In this document: piece by piece, positions 45,106-56,215 of the stretch | How the letters are laid out: every line of letters starts with the position of its first letter | Position numbering within the stretch: position 1 is the first letter of the stretch | NCBI RefSeq assembly: GCF_954871325.1 | Contig: NC_088778.1 | Location: 21,189,120-21,253,119 of the forward strand | DNA length: 64,000 nt | Source: Gordionus sp. m RMFG-2023 | Taxonomy: Eukaryota > Nematomorpha > Gordioida > Chordodea > Parachordodidae | Reading direction: 5' to 3' | Translations under genes and position numbers: made by a program | Notes under the pieces: generated by a model | Seen by the model: only the letters and a program-made list of their open reading frames with translations | Databases searched by the model: none | Told to the model about the DNA's origin: nothing

Positions 45106-45608
45106 ATCAATATATTAAACCAGATTCAAATAGGCCAATCATAGCAAGTAGCAACTTTTTTTTTAACTTTTCTAAATATTAATTTTTGGAGGGTTTATTT
45201 AAACTTATAATCTAAAATACTTTAGACATTATTTTTTTAAAAAATATGAAATAAATACAATTAAAAATTAAAGATTTCTTTCTAAACTCAATTAGTTTCC
45301 TCTTCAAGATACAACAAACTGTAAAATTTTAAAAAAGGATGTATGATTCCCATCAATTAGGGCCATCTTTTCCCCTAAAACAGGAAATTATAGCCTCGAG
45401 GGTAAAGGAAGGACCCATTTGTTGAAATAATAACGGGGATGAAATAGAAAATTTAAATTTCACGATTCCAAATTTTTAAGCTTATATAATCGAATCAAGA
45501 ATTTAATTGGAGGAAAAACTGAAAAGTAAAACTAAGTGATATGTCTTCCTCTAAACCAGGGAATATTAGTTAGACCTTCTGACCATAATAAGTATATAGG
45601 TTTGATGC
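45106..45608. other. AT-rich spacer, nothing recognised
   Basis: No frame, repeat or RNA motif of note was found in this stretch. Confidence 0.45.
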
Positions 45609-46900
45609 CAGTTGCTTATCCAGGATTTTCTTATAAAGGGGGGTGGGGGGGGGGGAATTTTTTTTGGGCTTCGCCCCCAAACTCCCTGGTCTTATATTTT
45701 AGCTATTCTATTAAATTATTCATAATTTTTATTAATAATAATTTTTCTATATTAAGTATTATTTACTAGTTCGTGCTTATGGATATTACATGCCTATTTT
45801 TTATTATTTTAAGTTAGGTATATTATATTTAATAAAAAAATTTTAAATGTAAAGTTGAAATAAAGTTTAATGTCATTTTTTTTATAAAATTTGCTTTAAA
45901 AACTAGCCTCAGCTTAAATTCTCATACTATATAAGTAGAATATAATTTTTTTATTGAAAATACTAATAGTAGTGTGAATAAAATATTGACTAGAAAATAA
46001 TTTAAAAAACAAGTTTTTTTTAACTTCTTATCAAATAACAATATTATACAAAAATTTTTATTAAATACTATAATTATAATGTGATTTTTAATTTTTGTGG
46101 GAATGTTGCCAATTCATCAAGAATTTCGTTTGTCGTTGGAAACAAATCTCTGTGGATATTTAACAGAGCTAACCCATTTAGCCGAGATTCGGAAGTAGTA
46201 CCTCGTAAATATGTTTTCAATCTCAAGTTGGAAAAAGTCCTTTCATTCGTCGTAGTAAATATTTATACCACAATTCGAATTCACTGATTAAATTTATTTC
46301 AGTATCAATATCATAGGAATAAAATTTTGTTAAATATTTAATTTTACTAATAGTGGAATTAGAAAACGAAGAAGGATCTTTGGGTAATAAAACTTGAAGA
46401 TTGCTAAAGACTTGTTTTTTTATCTAAAAACCGTACTTTTATTTGCGATAAAAAAGTATCTAAGAATGGGATGAAATGGATATTTTATAATATTCTTCAG
46501 TTGAGCCAATATTTATTTTACATCTCAAAAATTGCCTAGGTGCTAGACTAAGTTTAATTAGTGTTATATCATAAAATTTAGCCTTCGATTTAACGTCTAG
46601 AAAAAAATTATGAAAATATTCATCTATATTCATTCTTATTGTATCTACCTTCATATTATTTTTTTTCTAAAAGTATGGTTTAACAAGATTGCCAGAACAG
46701 TTTATATTTAAAATAATTGAATTCCAATATCCATAAAAGATTTATAATGAATTATTTATGTAATTACTTGTCCATGTAGTTTCCTGCATAATATATTGTA
46801 TAAAGCCATTTTTGTGTTACTATCTAACCTTTCTGTTGCAAATACTCTCATGTGAACATTTGTTACATCAATGTCATCGATCATTTTCTTTTTTTTTAAT
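45609..46900 (-). mobile_element. hAT-5, decayed hAT with p52rIPK/ZMYM-like transposase
   Basis: The left edge (3' end of the minus-strand gene) reads CAGTTGCTTATCCAGGATTT, then a long G run and GGCTTCGCCCCCAAACTCC. Transposase remnants occupy 46,080-46,890. The right terminus was not found; 46,901-47,655 shows no matching C run. The edge shares TATCCAGGATTTT and the G run with the MITEs at 438, 4816 and 12,660, suggesting that hAT-5-type transposases mobilised them. Confidence 0.65.
46080..46890 (-). pseudogene. hAT-5 transposase C-terminal half
   Basis: Minus-strand landmarks in order are STEEYYKIS near 46,500, HFIPFLDTFLSQIKVRFL (next frame, about 46,420-46,480), VFSNLQVLLPKDPSSFS (about 46,360-46,410), ISEFELWYK (about 46,260-46,290) and, in another frame, TTNERTFSNLRLKTYLRGTT then LNGLALLNIHRD (about 46,115-46,250) with a natural stop near 46,080. 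This is the central and hATC dimerisation part of the p52rIPK/ZMYM1-type hAT transposases. About three frameshifts are visible, so the gene is dead, but the sequence is well preserved, with far fewer stops than hAT-4. Confidence 0.85.
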
Positions 46901-47655
46901 GTAAAAAGCTATTTATTTAAATTACAAATTCAATGTAAATGAATTTTAAAAAAATCTAGGGAAATACCTAGGGAGAATTAAGTTCTGAATAAAAAAATTT
47001 TTTTATCTTTAAATCTGTTTGATTAAATATTTAAATTGGTCACCTCTTCAGTAAGTCTATTTGTTAAAAAATTTATTTACTCATGCATCATGTAAAGGTT
47101 AAAAAAAAATTATGCAGCTTATCGAAATTTCCTATATTATGTCATCTCGCTTATTGCCAGTACATAAATTAAAAATAACTCAAAGTGCATGATCAAATTG
47201 TCTAAAATTTCTAAGATAGATATTTTTGCAATTCGATCCGAAATCCGGATCCACCCGTATGTTCGGGTCTAAAATTAATATATATTTCGGCAAAACTTTA
47301 AAATAAATTGTGCTGGGCGGGGCCAAGTTTGGGCTTGAGAAACATAAAAAAATTCTAAATATATAACGTATAAAATGACAATTATAATTTACTGTGATAA
47401 GGACAAAGCGATCAGTGATTTTTAATTTATTTTTCGTTATAAAAAGGCATTCAATTTAATATTAATTAGAAAATTTAGACCCACCCGGGTTCAGACCTAT
47501 TTTAAAAATATTTGGGCTGGGCGAGACTCGGGCTTGAACATTAAATAATTTCAGGCCAAGCTCGGGTCAAATAAAATTAGATTTGCTGGGCTAGAATACA
47601 TTTTCGGCAAAATAAGATTTTTAAAATTTTAAAAACGCTTTCAGTAAATTATTGT
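46901..47655. repeat. Mixed repeat remnants with GC-rich patches (47,225-47,600)
   Basis: TCCGGATCCACCCGTATGTTCGGG, split by small changes, GCTGGGCGGGGCC and CCACCCGGGTTCAGACC occur on an AT-rich background. They look like ends of hAT-2-like or CCGAACC-like elements. 47,590-47,650 (GAATACATTTTCGGC...AACGCTTTCAG) resembles the palindromic MITE arm at 52,800-52,870, so hAT-2 may have landed in a copy of that MITE. Confidence 0.45.
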
Positions 47656-49384
47656 CAGAGACCTGCAGGCCCGGCCCTAAGCCCGGCCCGGGCAGGGCCG
47701 TATTTTAAATTTTTTAAATATACCCGGGCCGGGCCTTAATATTTTTTATAAAAATTTTTACATTATGAGTTAATGGCTATAAGATTATATTATATTATAG
47801 TTATGATTAATATAATATTGGGTGATGGTTAACACTACCTAACAACCCACAGATCGATCTAATTATTAATTTCCTGCAAATTTATTCAAAGTATTAATAT
47901 ATTTTTTTATAATTCATATCTAAATTTTTACAACATATTTTACCAAAACAATCAAATAAAGGAATATCTTAAATAAGCCCCAATATTCAAGTATTATTAA
48001 TATATTTTTTTATAATTCATATCTAAATTTTTAGAATATATTTTACCAAAACAATCAAATAAAGGAATATCACTTCTTAAAGTTTGTAATACCTTTCAAA
48101 GCGAAAAGGAGAAATAAAATTGATTTTACTTAATATAAAGCATTTTTTAATTGAAAAATTTGTTTTACACAAGTATCATTTTATTTCTCTCTTTCTCTGT
48201 CCCAAATTCAAGCAATTACGTATGTAGTCAGGGACAGATCGCAAAATGACGGAAAACTATATAAAAGATTATATTAAATTACAAGAGGCTCAGGAAGTAA
48301 ATGAAATACCATCGACCAGTCAAATTACGACTGTTGTTAAACAAACTGAATCGTTTTATGACAAATGGGGCGATGGTAATTCTGGTAATATGTCAATACC
48401 CGATGATGAATATTATAATTACATAAATAATAGATAAAACATTTAAGGTGGAAAATTTGTTAGAGTGGTGGGCGGCTCATCAAAGCGAATTTCCAATTTT
48501 AGAAAAATTGGCAATTCCTGCTTTAAGTGCAAGCTGTGAGCGGAATTTTTCCACTACTGGGAGAACCTGAAAAGGTAGATATGCTTCTCTTTCTTCATGA
48601 TAATTTGTGAATTTTTAATATCTTTCTTGAGTATAGGGTTTCGTCAATCATGCTGGTTTTTTACTTTGCAAACTGTCAAATATTTATTGCATTTATTATA
48701 TTTACCTTGAGTCTTGAAAGTTTTTAATCCAACATTTTTCATTATTTTTTTTTACAATATTATATAATACAATTATCTTCTTTTTTTAAAAATTTATATT
48801 ATAAAATAAATTATATTAATATTGTGCAATTAGATTATATTTTCAAAATACTATTTATTATACATGCATTTTTTTAAATAGCGATTTATTTTTATTTTAT
48901 AAATTAAATAGTAAATTAAATACAATATATTATATTCTCAAAATATTTTCCATTTTTATAAATTAAATATTAGTTTTATTTTTTTTAAATGTAATATAAA
49001 ATATAGTATATGACAAATATTATTACCATTTTTATGAATATTAGTTTTATTTTTATAAATGCAATATAAAATATAGTATATGCTCAAAATATCCATTTTT
49101 ATAATTTTTATAAATTCAATATAATATTCTCAATTAGCTTTTTAAATGAATTTTTTAAATAATAAGCGATAATACTCGCTAAAAAATATGGTAAAATATC
49201 TCATAGGTGAATTTTTGTATATAGCAGGTCGAATATAATTTAAAAAAATATCCGGGCCGGGCCTTAAATTTTTAAATCCGGGCCGAGCCGGGCCGTAAAA
49301 AATTTTTTTTAAAAATATCCGGGCCGGGCCTAAAAAATTTAAAACCGGGCCGGGCCGTGCAAATGGTACCTCTACAGGTCTCTG
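47656..49384 (+). mobile_element. hAT-2, internally deleted hAT with perfect TSD and GC-rich ends
   Basis: The left end CAGAGACCTGCAGGCCCGGC at 47,656 mirrors the right end CTACAGGTCTCTG at 49,384. The identical octamer ATTATTGT flanks both (47,648-47,655 and 49,385-49,392). Each end carries several CCCGGCC/GGGCCGGGCC motifs over about 100-170 bp, in sharp contrast to the AT-rich interior. At 1,729 bp it is a deletion derivative that retains only the C-terminal part of a transposase (48,246-48,616). A direct repeat of about 90 bp lies at 47,890-48,075. The perfect TSD argues for a recent insertion. Confidence 0.94.
48246..48616 (+). pseudogene. hAT-2 transposase C-terminal remnant (hATC domain)
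   Basis: A 63-codon frame (48,246-48,437) with acidic, Ser/Thr-rich sequence leads after one frameshift into VENLLEWWAAHQSEFPILEK then LAIPALSASCERNFSTTGRT (48,448-48,567). This is the classic hATC dimerisation box (W..N...P.L...A...L..P.SS...ER.FS). A stop follows, and in the next frame DMLLFLHDNL ends the protein at a natural stop (48,614-48,616), so a small deletion removed the part in between. The DNA-binding and catalytic parts are absent. It might still express a dimerisation-only fragment, which is inference. Confidence 0.85.
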
Positions 49385-52000
49385 ATTATTGTGATATTTA
49401 TCAACTTTAAATCATTTTAGCATGTTTTTTAAATACTTATCTCAGCGTCTACACGAAAGGTATGGGGGGGGGGGGGGTCCAAATTTATTGAAAGGCGTTG
49501 ACATCTAATGGGGTAGGGTAAATTTATTGGGGAGTTAGCAATTAAATTTTTAGATGAGATAGAGCAAAATATATTTCCCTAAAAATCTATTGAATACTTT
49601 TATCATAGACTAATATACACATATTGCTAAACATAGACAAAAATAATGCATATAATCATAGTTATTATTTTTAAAATAAGATTTCTTTCTGGATAATTTC
49701 CTATATTTTTAAATAATTTAAAAGAGTTAGATTTTATCAGCAAACTCATATTCATGCCAATACTATAATAATTCATTCATCGAAAATTAGAGGAAGGTTT
49801 TTAATTTAATTCATATCTAAAAAATAACTCTTGCATTCACAATTTTTTTATAGTTTGTAGTAGAGTATTAATTATTTATGTTTTTATTTTTAAAATATAT
49901 GAAAGGACTATTATTAAATAAAAAACTGTAATTAAAAACGTAAAGATACGGCGCTGAAGGCGGTGAAATTTTTTTTATGGAATAGGTTAAGATTTTTGTG
50001 AAAATTCTGTTACGTAGATGCTGACTTAACTTATCCATAAATTTCAGACAATTTTGATATCACATATATTGACTAAGGCAATACACGTTGACTGATTACA
50101 TGAATTGATTGTGACATATCTAGTAATACATTCCGAATTTTTGAATTTCAGCAAAGAAAAATTATTCCTTTCCATTATTCTTTTAATCATTATTTCTGAA
50201 GGACTAAAACAAGTTGTTTATAGTACTAATTTGTTTATCATTATCATCTAACCTTGCCATATGGTATTTAAATTATTTATGGCAGGGGAGGGTAATAAAT
50301 AATGTATATTTTCACCTAAATTTGCCTAAAATTTAGTTTAATTAATAAAGGAAAAATAAAATCAGTTCAGGAATGTCTAGCCTTATCAAAATAGGGATGG
50401 AACTGGAATGGAAGACATTTTATAAAATATTAAAATAATTATAAAAACAAATGAATTGGCTAGATTATATTTTTATTATGTGAAGTGACTACCTTATTTT
50501 ATTGTTATGCTAATTAGTAATAGTAAACTATTTAAGTAACTAGTTACACTTTAAGAATAATTTTAAAAACTACTAATTACATAACTTAACTGATTGTAAA
50601 ATATGATAATTTACTATGCCATTTGTTGAAGAAGGCTCGGAGGTAAGATGATTGATTTTAACCTTGCTAGATATTCCTTTATCACAGTTATATAATATGT
50701 CTTCAAACGTTATTTGAACATTTTCCTTAATAAAAAAAATTATTATATTATAGTTATGTGCTTGTATTACATTTAAATTTCATCCAATTTTACCAAACTC
50801 GGATCGATATAATTCGGACTGATATAGCTTCAAACTCGTTTGGTCTTAAAAAATTCATTCGGGCAAAGGTTTCGGGGCTGGCCAAACTAGGACCTTGGAA
50901 ATAATTAAAAATAAATTCTTAATATTCTCGAGTACTTATAATTTTCCCACTTTGCTTGAAAAATAAATGGTAAAATTTTTCATTATTTTTTTAATTTCCT
51001 CGCATTAGGCTCAAATTTGGGAGAAAGAAAATTTAAAGCATGTTCTAACATGACAACAAATTTTAAAATTTTTCTCGGGACATCCGGACCTGGAAAGAAT
51101 ATAGATCTTATGTAGGGCTTTAATATAAATTAAATTTTATTCGTTTTGATTTATTAAGGTTAATATATTACATATATATTTCGATTATATTATCATATCT
51201 ATATACTGACTATCACACCGGTATAGTCAACGTTTTTGCAAAGAGGATTCAGCTGCCTCATACCCCTTTTTGGTTTTCAGTCTAACTGCAACTAATTTTG
51301 GAAGTTAATGTTAGTTATCTACTATATGACTAACTTTAATTTATATATAATAATTAGTTCATATTAAAAAAGTATTGTTTATAATTATAATTAACTATTT
51401 TATTTATTTTTTGCCGAGAATGAGTGGAATAGGGTGAAGCCACGAGATTTCGCTGATAGATGTCCAAACCTTTGTTCCTTCTACAGGCAAAATCTTCAGA
51501 CTTGGGTAATATTATTCTGGATGAAATATTGAGTTAGCCGTCTTTAAAAATCGGCTCAAAACGAGTTGTTTAATAACACTAGGTGTTATATAGGGATTTC
51601 AATTAAAATGACAGTTATATGATTTATATTTGTATTTCAATTGGACTTTGTTCATAAATTACTTCTTAAATTTTAAAAATAAATTATATATTCAAAATGA
51701 AATGTATATTTAATTAAACCTAAATGTTCTCTTGGTAAAATCAATAGCATACTCAAAAACTTATAAATATTAAATTTATATAAATCATTGATTTTATTAT
51801 ATATATTTCCTATCTATTAATTATATTTCATTCAAAATCTAAGCAAATCAAAATCTTGATAAATACTAATATGGTCAAGTCAACTAAAGGCATACGTATA
51901 GGAAAGCGAGAAAACCGAAAAATCTCGGATGTATTTTGAAAGATATTTCATATATTTTTAGCTTAATTTGATTATAAAAACTTCTATTATTATCATAAGA
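49385..52000. repeat. AT-rich region with scattered transposon end fragments
   Basis: Seen here are ATCAACTTTAAATCATTTTA (49,403 on), a TIR start of the palindromic MITE; a G run at 49,465-49,479 with a G-rich follow-on, as in the G-run families; a TTTCAGACAATTTTGATATC patch at 50,044; GTAAC motifs at 50,530-50,600; GGGGCTGGCC at 50,874; and a half copy of the 44.9-kb foldback MITE at 51,495-51,595. No gene was found. Confidence 0.45.
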
Positions 52001-52145
52001 GACCTGCAGAAGTACCATATACCGGCTTGGCCCAGATTTTTTTCGAAAATTTTTTCGGCCCGGCCCGCGTTTTATATTTTCAAGCACGGCCCGGGTATTT
52101 TTTAAAAAAAAATTTAAGGCCCTGCCCGGCCAGGGTATATTATGG
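52001..52145 (-). repeat. hAT-2-type end fragment
   Basis: It starts AGAGACCTGCAGAAGTACCA, matching the reverse complement of the hAT-2 right end (CAGAGACCTGTAGAGGTACC), and continues with GGCCCGGCCCGCG, GCACGGCCCGGG and CCTGCCCGGCC. It is a solitary end with no TSD partner. Confidence 0.7.
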
Positions 52146-52199
52146 ACAAAGTATTTATCCAATTCCTGCATTCTTCTTTATTTTGAGCTAATCTAGTCA

Positions 52200-52340
52200 A
52201 CTGAAAAACTGAAGACAGGGACGGTAAGCCTAATAATGGGAAAATATCCCACGGGGCTTCGAGATTTTAAAAATTTAAGGGCCTTTAGGATAGAATTTTG
52301 TGGCCTATATTTTTTTAAAAAAATTGATTTAAAATCTAAA
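52200..52340 (+). repeat. GACAGGGACGG-type element end
   Basis: GACAGGGACGGTAAGCC, then CCACGGGGCTTCGAGATTTT and GGGCCTTTAGG recall the motifs of the short element at 55,802-55,930 (GCGAAGCCCC, GGGCCTTTAGC). It is a probable related copy with one end only. Confidence 0.4.
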
Positions 52341-52604
52341 TATGTATTTATACAAAATAATTTTTAATATTATAAATTAAAATATTAATTTAATTTCCTA
52401 GTGAGATTATAAACGATAAGAAATAAAATAAATTCAATATAAATAGCCCTCATTAGTCGAATAATAAAACTATTTTACTATTTTCATTTGTTCTTAAAAT
52501 GTGGATCCATGGAAATTAAATAGGTAAGACATTTTATTTGTATTATTATTGTCTTAAAATAGATAGCCGCAAGTAAATATTTAATAAATTTTTAATGATA
52601 GCTG

Positions 52605-52881
52605 CAATTTTAAATCATTTTTTGAGCGTGTTTTTTTAAGTTTAAAAATCTGATTTTACCGGAAATATATTCCATCATTTAGAATATCTACCTTAATTTC
52701 AGACAATTTTGCCATGAACTTTAGAACTTAATACATAGATTTTTCATATAAATTATAAACTCAAAAGGTAACGATAAAAATATCTACACATCATAAGGTA
52801 GGTATTCTAAACAAGTTGGAATACATTTTCGGTAAAATCTTGTAAATTTAAAAAAAGCGCTTCAAAAATGATTTAAAGTTG
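52605..52881. repeat. Palindromic MITE (277 bp, arms of about 90 bp)
   Basis: The left edge CAATTTTAAATCATTTTTTG mirrors the right edge CAAAAATGATTTAAAGTTG. The arms continue through ATTTTACCG and TAGAATA.CTACCTT. Inside is TTTCAGACAATTTTGCCATG. Relatives lie at 37,880-38,050, 47,590-47,655 with 49,403-49,450 (split by hAT-2), and 57,110-57,245. It is non-coding. Confidence 0.75.
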
Positions 52882-53234
52882 TAAAAATAACACATTGACG
52901 GATAAAAAGAACATTGCCGCCAACATATCCATGCAATATTTATAGTTTATATATAGAAAATAGAACATTATTATTATATGTATATGTCGTAATTTTTAAA
53001 GGGATCATAACTATCCGGGATCATCACGGGTTTTAAAGGGATAACTAAAAAATTAGGGTTATAAGTTAAGGGATGATAATACGGTATTATCACGTTTTAA
53101 TTGTGATAAAGAGGAATCTTATTTTAAAAAGCATTTTAGGCGCGTTTCGTTTCGCTTTTTAATATTATTGTTATTTATTAATTTTCAATGTTGTTTTTTT
53201 CTGGCCTTATGAAATAAGATATGTCTAATATAGG

Positions 53235-53440
53235 GTATCAATCGATAGCCAATCAAAAGATTTATTCAACTGGAGGTCAATCTCTCCCCTTTAATGAGCG
53301 AGTCTAGGTCTGGGGGGTTAAGGAATATTTTTATCAAAATAAAATATCGATATGGGTATCAAATAATAGCTAATTTTAATATCTTTTGACTGAAAGTCTT
53401 CATTCTTGGTTTTGTAGGTATGACTTGGTCTGGGGGGGGG
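53235..53440 (+). repeat. Two diverged direct repeats ending in G runs
   Basis: GGGTATCAATCGATAGCCAAT ... GGTCTGGGGGG (shown in parts; 53,237-53,320) and GGGTATCAAATAATAGC ... GGTCTGGGGGGGGGG (53,355-53,440) are about 118 bp apart. They may be repeated ends of the hAT whose C-terminus follows. Confidence 0.5.
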
Positions 53441-53509
53441 GGGGTGAATGGAGGTGGGGAAGGATGTAAATATTCTAAAAAAATGAAACAACTATTTACT
53501 TCATAATCA

Positions 53510-53671
53510 TCACCCGCTTCAGTGAGTAGGGTATTCTCATCGTTTGGAGTTGTTCACTCAAAGCTTAGTAATCAGTTAAGAACAGAAAAGGTAGGAAAAT
53601 TAGTTTTTTTATCTAAGCAATTAAATTCTAGTACCAATGTCGACGTTATAAATATTACTTGTAATTTTTAA
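53510..53671 (+). pseudogene. hAT transposase C-terminal tail
   Basis: An open 53-codon frame reads SPASVSRVFSSFGVVHSKLS, then LRTEKVGKLVFLSKQLNS, and ends at TAA. It is the end of the dimerisation domain of the hAT subgroup with VFS.FG.VHSKLRN.L..EKA.KLVF. It lies 70 bp after a G run. The upstream part of the gene is missing, and 53,672-54,190 has nothing. Confidence 0.8.
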
Positions 53672-54189
53672 TATATGTTATTTCTTAATTTTAGATTATT
53701 TTTTTTATTATAAAGTAATATAAAATTTTTTAAAATATGGTGCAATTTGGTTATTTAATTTAGATTTTGCTTATCTAAGTCCTTATCTTTCACTATTTTA
53801 AATTTTGGTTTAAATTACTGATTGGCCAACTCTAGCTAAGTATTAAGAAATTTTATAACCCTCTCCGTCTAACTAAAATGAACCATAGTTTAAGGATTTT
53901 CCTGTGCTAGAGTAGGCAGATTGGGAACTCTATTGCATTATTTATCCATAAATACCTTTACTTAAAATATATTGATTATTGATGATCTTTTCATTCAAAT
54001 ATAAGATCTACATTTTATCTGAAATAGATCATTAAATATAAAGGAAATATATATAGATATCCTTAATAGCCAACGGCACAATTTTATTTAAAAATTTTTG
54101 AAATAATTGGGCCTTTATCAAAATATTTACAATCAAGAAACTTAGACATTTTAACTGCCTGGAAAATGGTTGAAGATCTAGATCATCTT

Positions 54190-54860
54190 TAAATTATATA
54201 AACTTCTTCTCAATACATATGAAAGCTACAAATATGGTATCATCTATCAATAGAAATTTCGATTTGATGTTATCCGATGACATATGCACGGAAACTGAAA
54301 TAACGCAGAATTCATCGTAAAAAGAGGTGTTTTGAGAAATATTCAGATGAGCGTCCAAAATGACTCCCTTCAAGTTTACAGAATTTAAATATTTTATGAT
54401 ATCATCGATCAGATAACAACCAGTTTTATAGAAAGATATCTGAAAAATCAACATCACATATCTGATGTTCAATATTTCAATTTTAGTAGTTTTGATGAAA
54501 TTAATATTAAAGGTATAACTAAAGAGGTTTTAAAAAAAATCCAAGTTAGGCAAGGTTACTGATCAGCTGTTTCATTTTATAGAATTTATAACATTCTACT
54601 TATTGGCTTGAAGAAGAGTACAGACAATTGAATTCCAAATTAAAAATAATTAAAAATAGACTGTTATCAAATATTGGGCAGGTTTATCTAAAAAGTCTCT
54701 TTAATATGTCAGCAGAAGAAGAAATCGAATTAAGTGAGGTTCTTGATTATTTGCCCAAATGTTCACCATTAATGAGAAAATTGTTAAGACAACTTTGGAA
54801 AATTTCACTTTAGGCACAATTTCAGCATTCCTTTCTTTCTAAGTGTTTTAGAAGTAAACG
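54190..54860 (+). pseudogene. Possible hAT remnant (weak)
   Basis: Plus-strand frames contain SFIERYLKNQHHISDVQYFN (about 54,423-54,482), which resembles the pre-dimerisation region of ZMYM-type hATs (FI..L..RFL.....F). They also contain YWLEEEYRQLNSKLKII ... LDYLPKCSPLMRKLLRQLW (54,609-54,813), which resembles the ELWY ... L..C...P.....L..L segment. The expected ERSFS box is not visible after it. It could also be a host exon; no splice evidence supports either view. Confidence 0.35.
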
Positions 54861-54997
54861 TTTAATAGTTTCTATAGTATTAATTTTATATCATTTAGCA
54901 ATTTTAATATATGGGATCTATTATTGATATATGAAATAGGACATACATACAGTGATAAACCATCATTCTAATTTTGCTTCTTTTCCTATTTTGGGAA

Positions 54998-55200
54998 TGT
55001 ACGATTTTTATATGTTGGACTACAGAAACACTGTTTTCATAAATATCATTTTAAGATAATAAAAATTTTAAACCATCAGAAATAAATTTTTAATACAATT
55101 ATCAGATTTTAGCATTATAATAAGAAAATTATTTTCTTTTTGTCTCCTATGCTCCAATTTTTTAAAGCCAAACCTTTAGTCAAATGCTATTGGTTTAGAG
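54998..55200 (+). repeat. G-run MITE family, left-half copy
   Basis: TTTTCATAAATATCATTTTA and AATAAAAATTTTA match the left-middle part of the 12,660-13,035 copy. TTTGTCTCCTATGCTCC corresponds to its CTATCCTCCGCTCC. The right half is absent. Confidence 0.45.
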
Positions 55201-55801
55201 TCCTGGTCAGCGGTATATTATTATTGGACCAAAATAAGTGTTATCCTCAGTCAGCACACCATTGCATTGACAACTATATACTAATTTTACTTCTTTTTTA
55301 AAAATATTATTTTTTTTATTTTAATATTATAAAAATATACCAGAGCTTTTATTTAATTCTTATAAATATTTTATTTTTTTGTTATAAAAATATTTATTTT
55401 TTTGTTATTTAAATACTTTGTTAACTTATTTTATTTCCCTCATAGATATTGCAATCTCCGACTCCCCACCATTTATTATTAACCGTTATTTTCCACAGGC
55501 AGCCTTCGCTACCATATATATAAAATAATGAAAATGAAAAAAAAAAGATTTTGTAAATATATTATACGAAAAAATAAGAATTATACTATAAAATTAATCC
55601 TAATATAGAAAATATATGGAAGATTATTTTAAATCATTTATTTATTAAAGGTGGATTGGAAAGTTTATAAATTAACAATAATGTATTCAAACTCAAAGAA
55701 CGAGTATTTTTTTAAAATGGATCATACATAAATATTAAAAGATAAGAATTCTTGTAAATTTGAAAATAGTGAAGTAGATTTGAAATAAAATTATATAATT
55801 A
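55201..55801. other. AT-rich spacer, nothing recognised
   Basis: No frame, repeat boundary or RNA motif of note was found. Confidence 0.45.
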
Positions 55802-55930
55802 CAGGCCGCATGCCGGATAAGAGCGGACCGTAGGTCTGCAGAGGGGCATTTGAGGCGAAGCCCCACAGCTATGGGGCCTCTTTTAAAAATGTCCCATAGG
55901 GCCTTTAGCTTCCCAGTCCGCTCCTGACTG
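55802..55930. repeat. Short GC-rich MITE (129 bp)
   Basis: The left part CAGGCCGCATGCCGGATAAG is followed by AGCGGACCGTAGG. The right part ends AGTCCGCTCCTGACTG, so AGCGGAC faces GTCCGCT near both ends. The inside has GCGAAGCCCC and GGGGCCTC. The TIRs are imperfect. It resembles hAT-type MITEs with a CAGGGGCGGAC end. Confidence 0.55.
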
Positions 55931-56039
55931 AAGATGGTAATTTATTATTTAGTATTATGGATATATCTATGTGTGCAGTTTTAATTTGATCACAATTTCT
56001 GTCCCTCGAATTATCTTTTTCGTAAATTTTCTTATAACT

Positions 56040-56215
56040 CCTTAGACGTGTAGCCTTAGTAGACATTTTTGATTTTTTTTAAAAAAAATACTCGGAATTT
56101 TGTTTATTTTATGTAATACGTCCAAGGGCCTTTAGATAGGATGCCTAAAACTACCAAATAAAATGTATGGCTTAATAAGCCACCCAAAATCTCCCCTTAT
56201 GAAAACCCTAGCTAC
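56040..56215. repeat. G-run MITE family, right-half copy
   Basis: GGGCCTTTAGATAGGATGCC, CAAATAAAATGTATGG, CTTAATAAGCC and CCCTAGCTACG follow the order of the right half of the family (CTTAAAGATCTCCAATAAA ... CCTAATAGTG ... CCTGGCTAAGCC). It is diverged. Confidence 0.45.
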
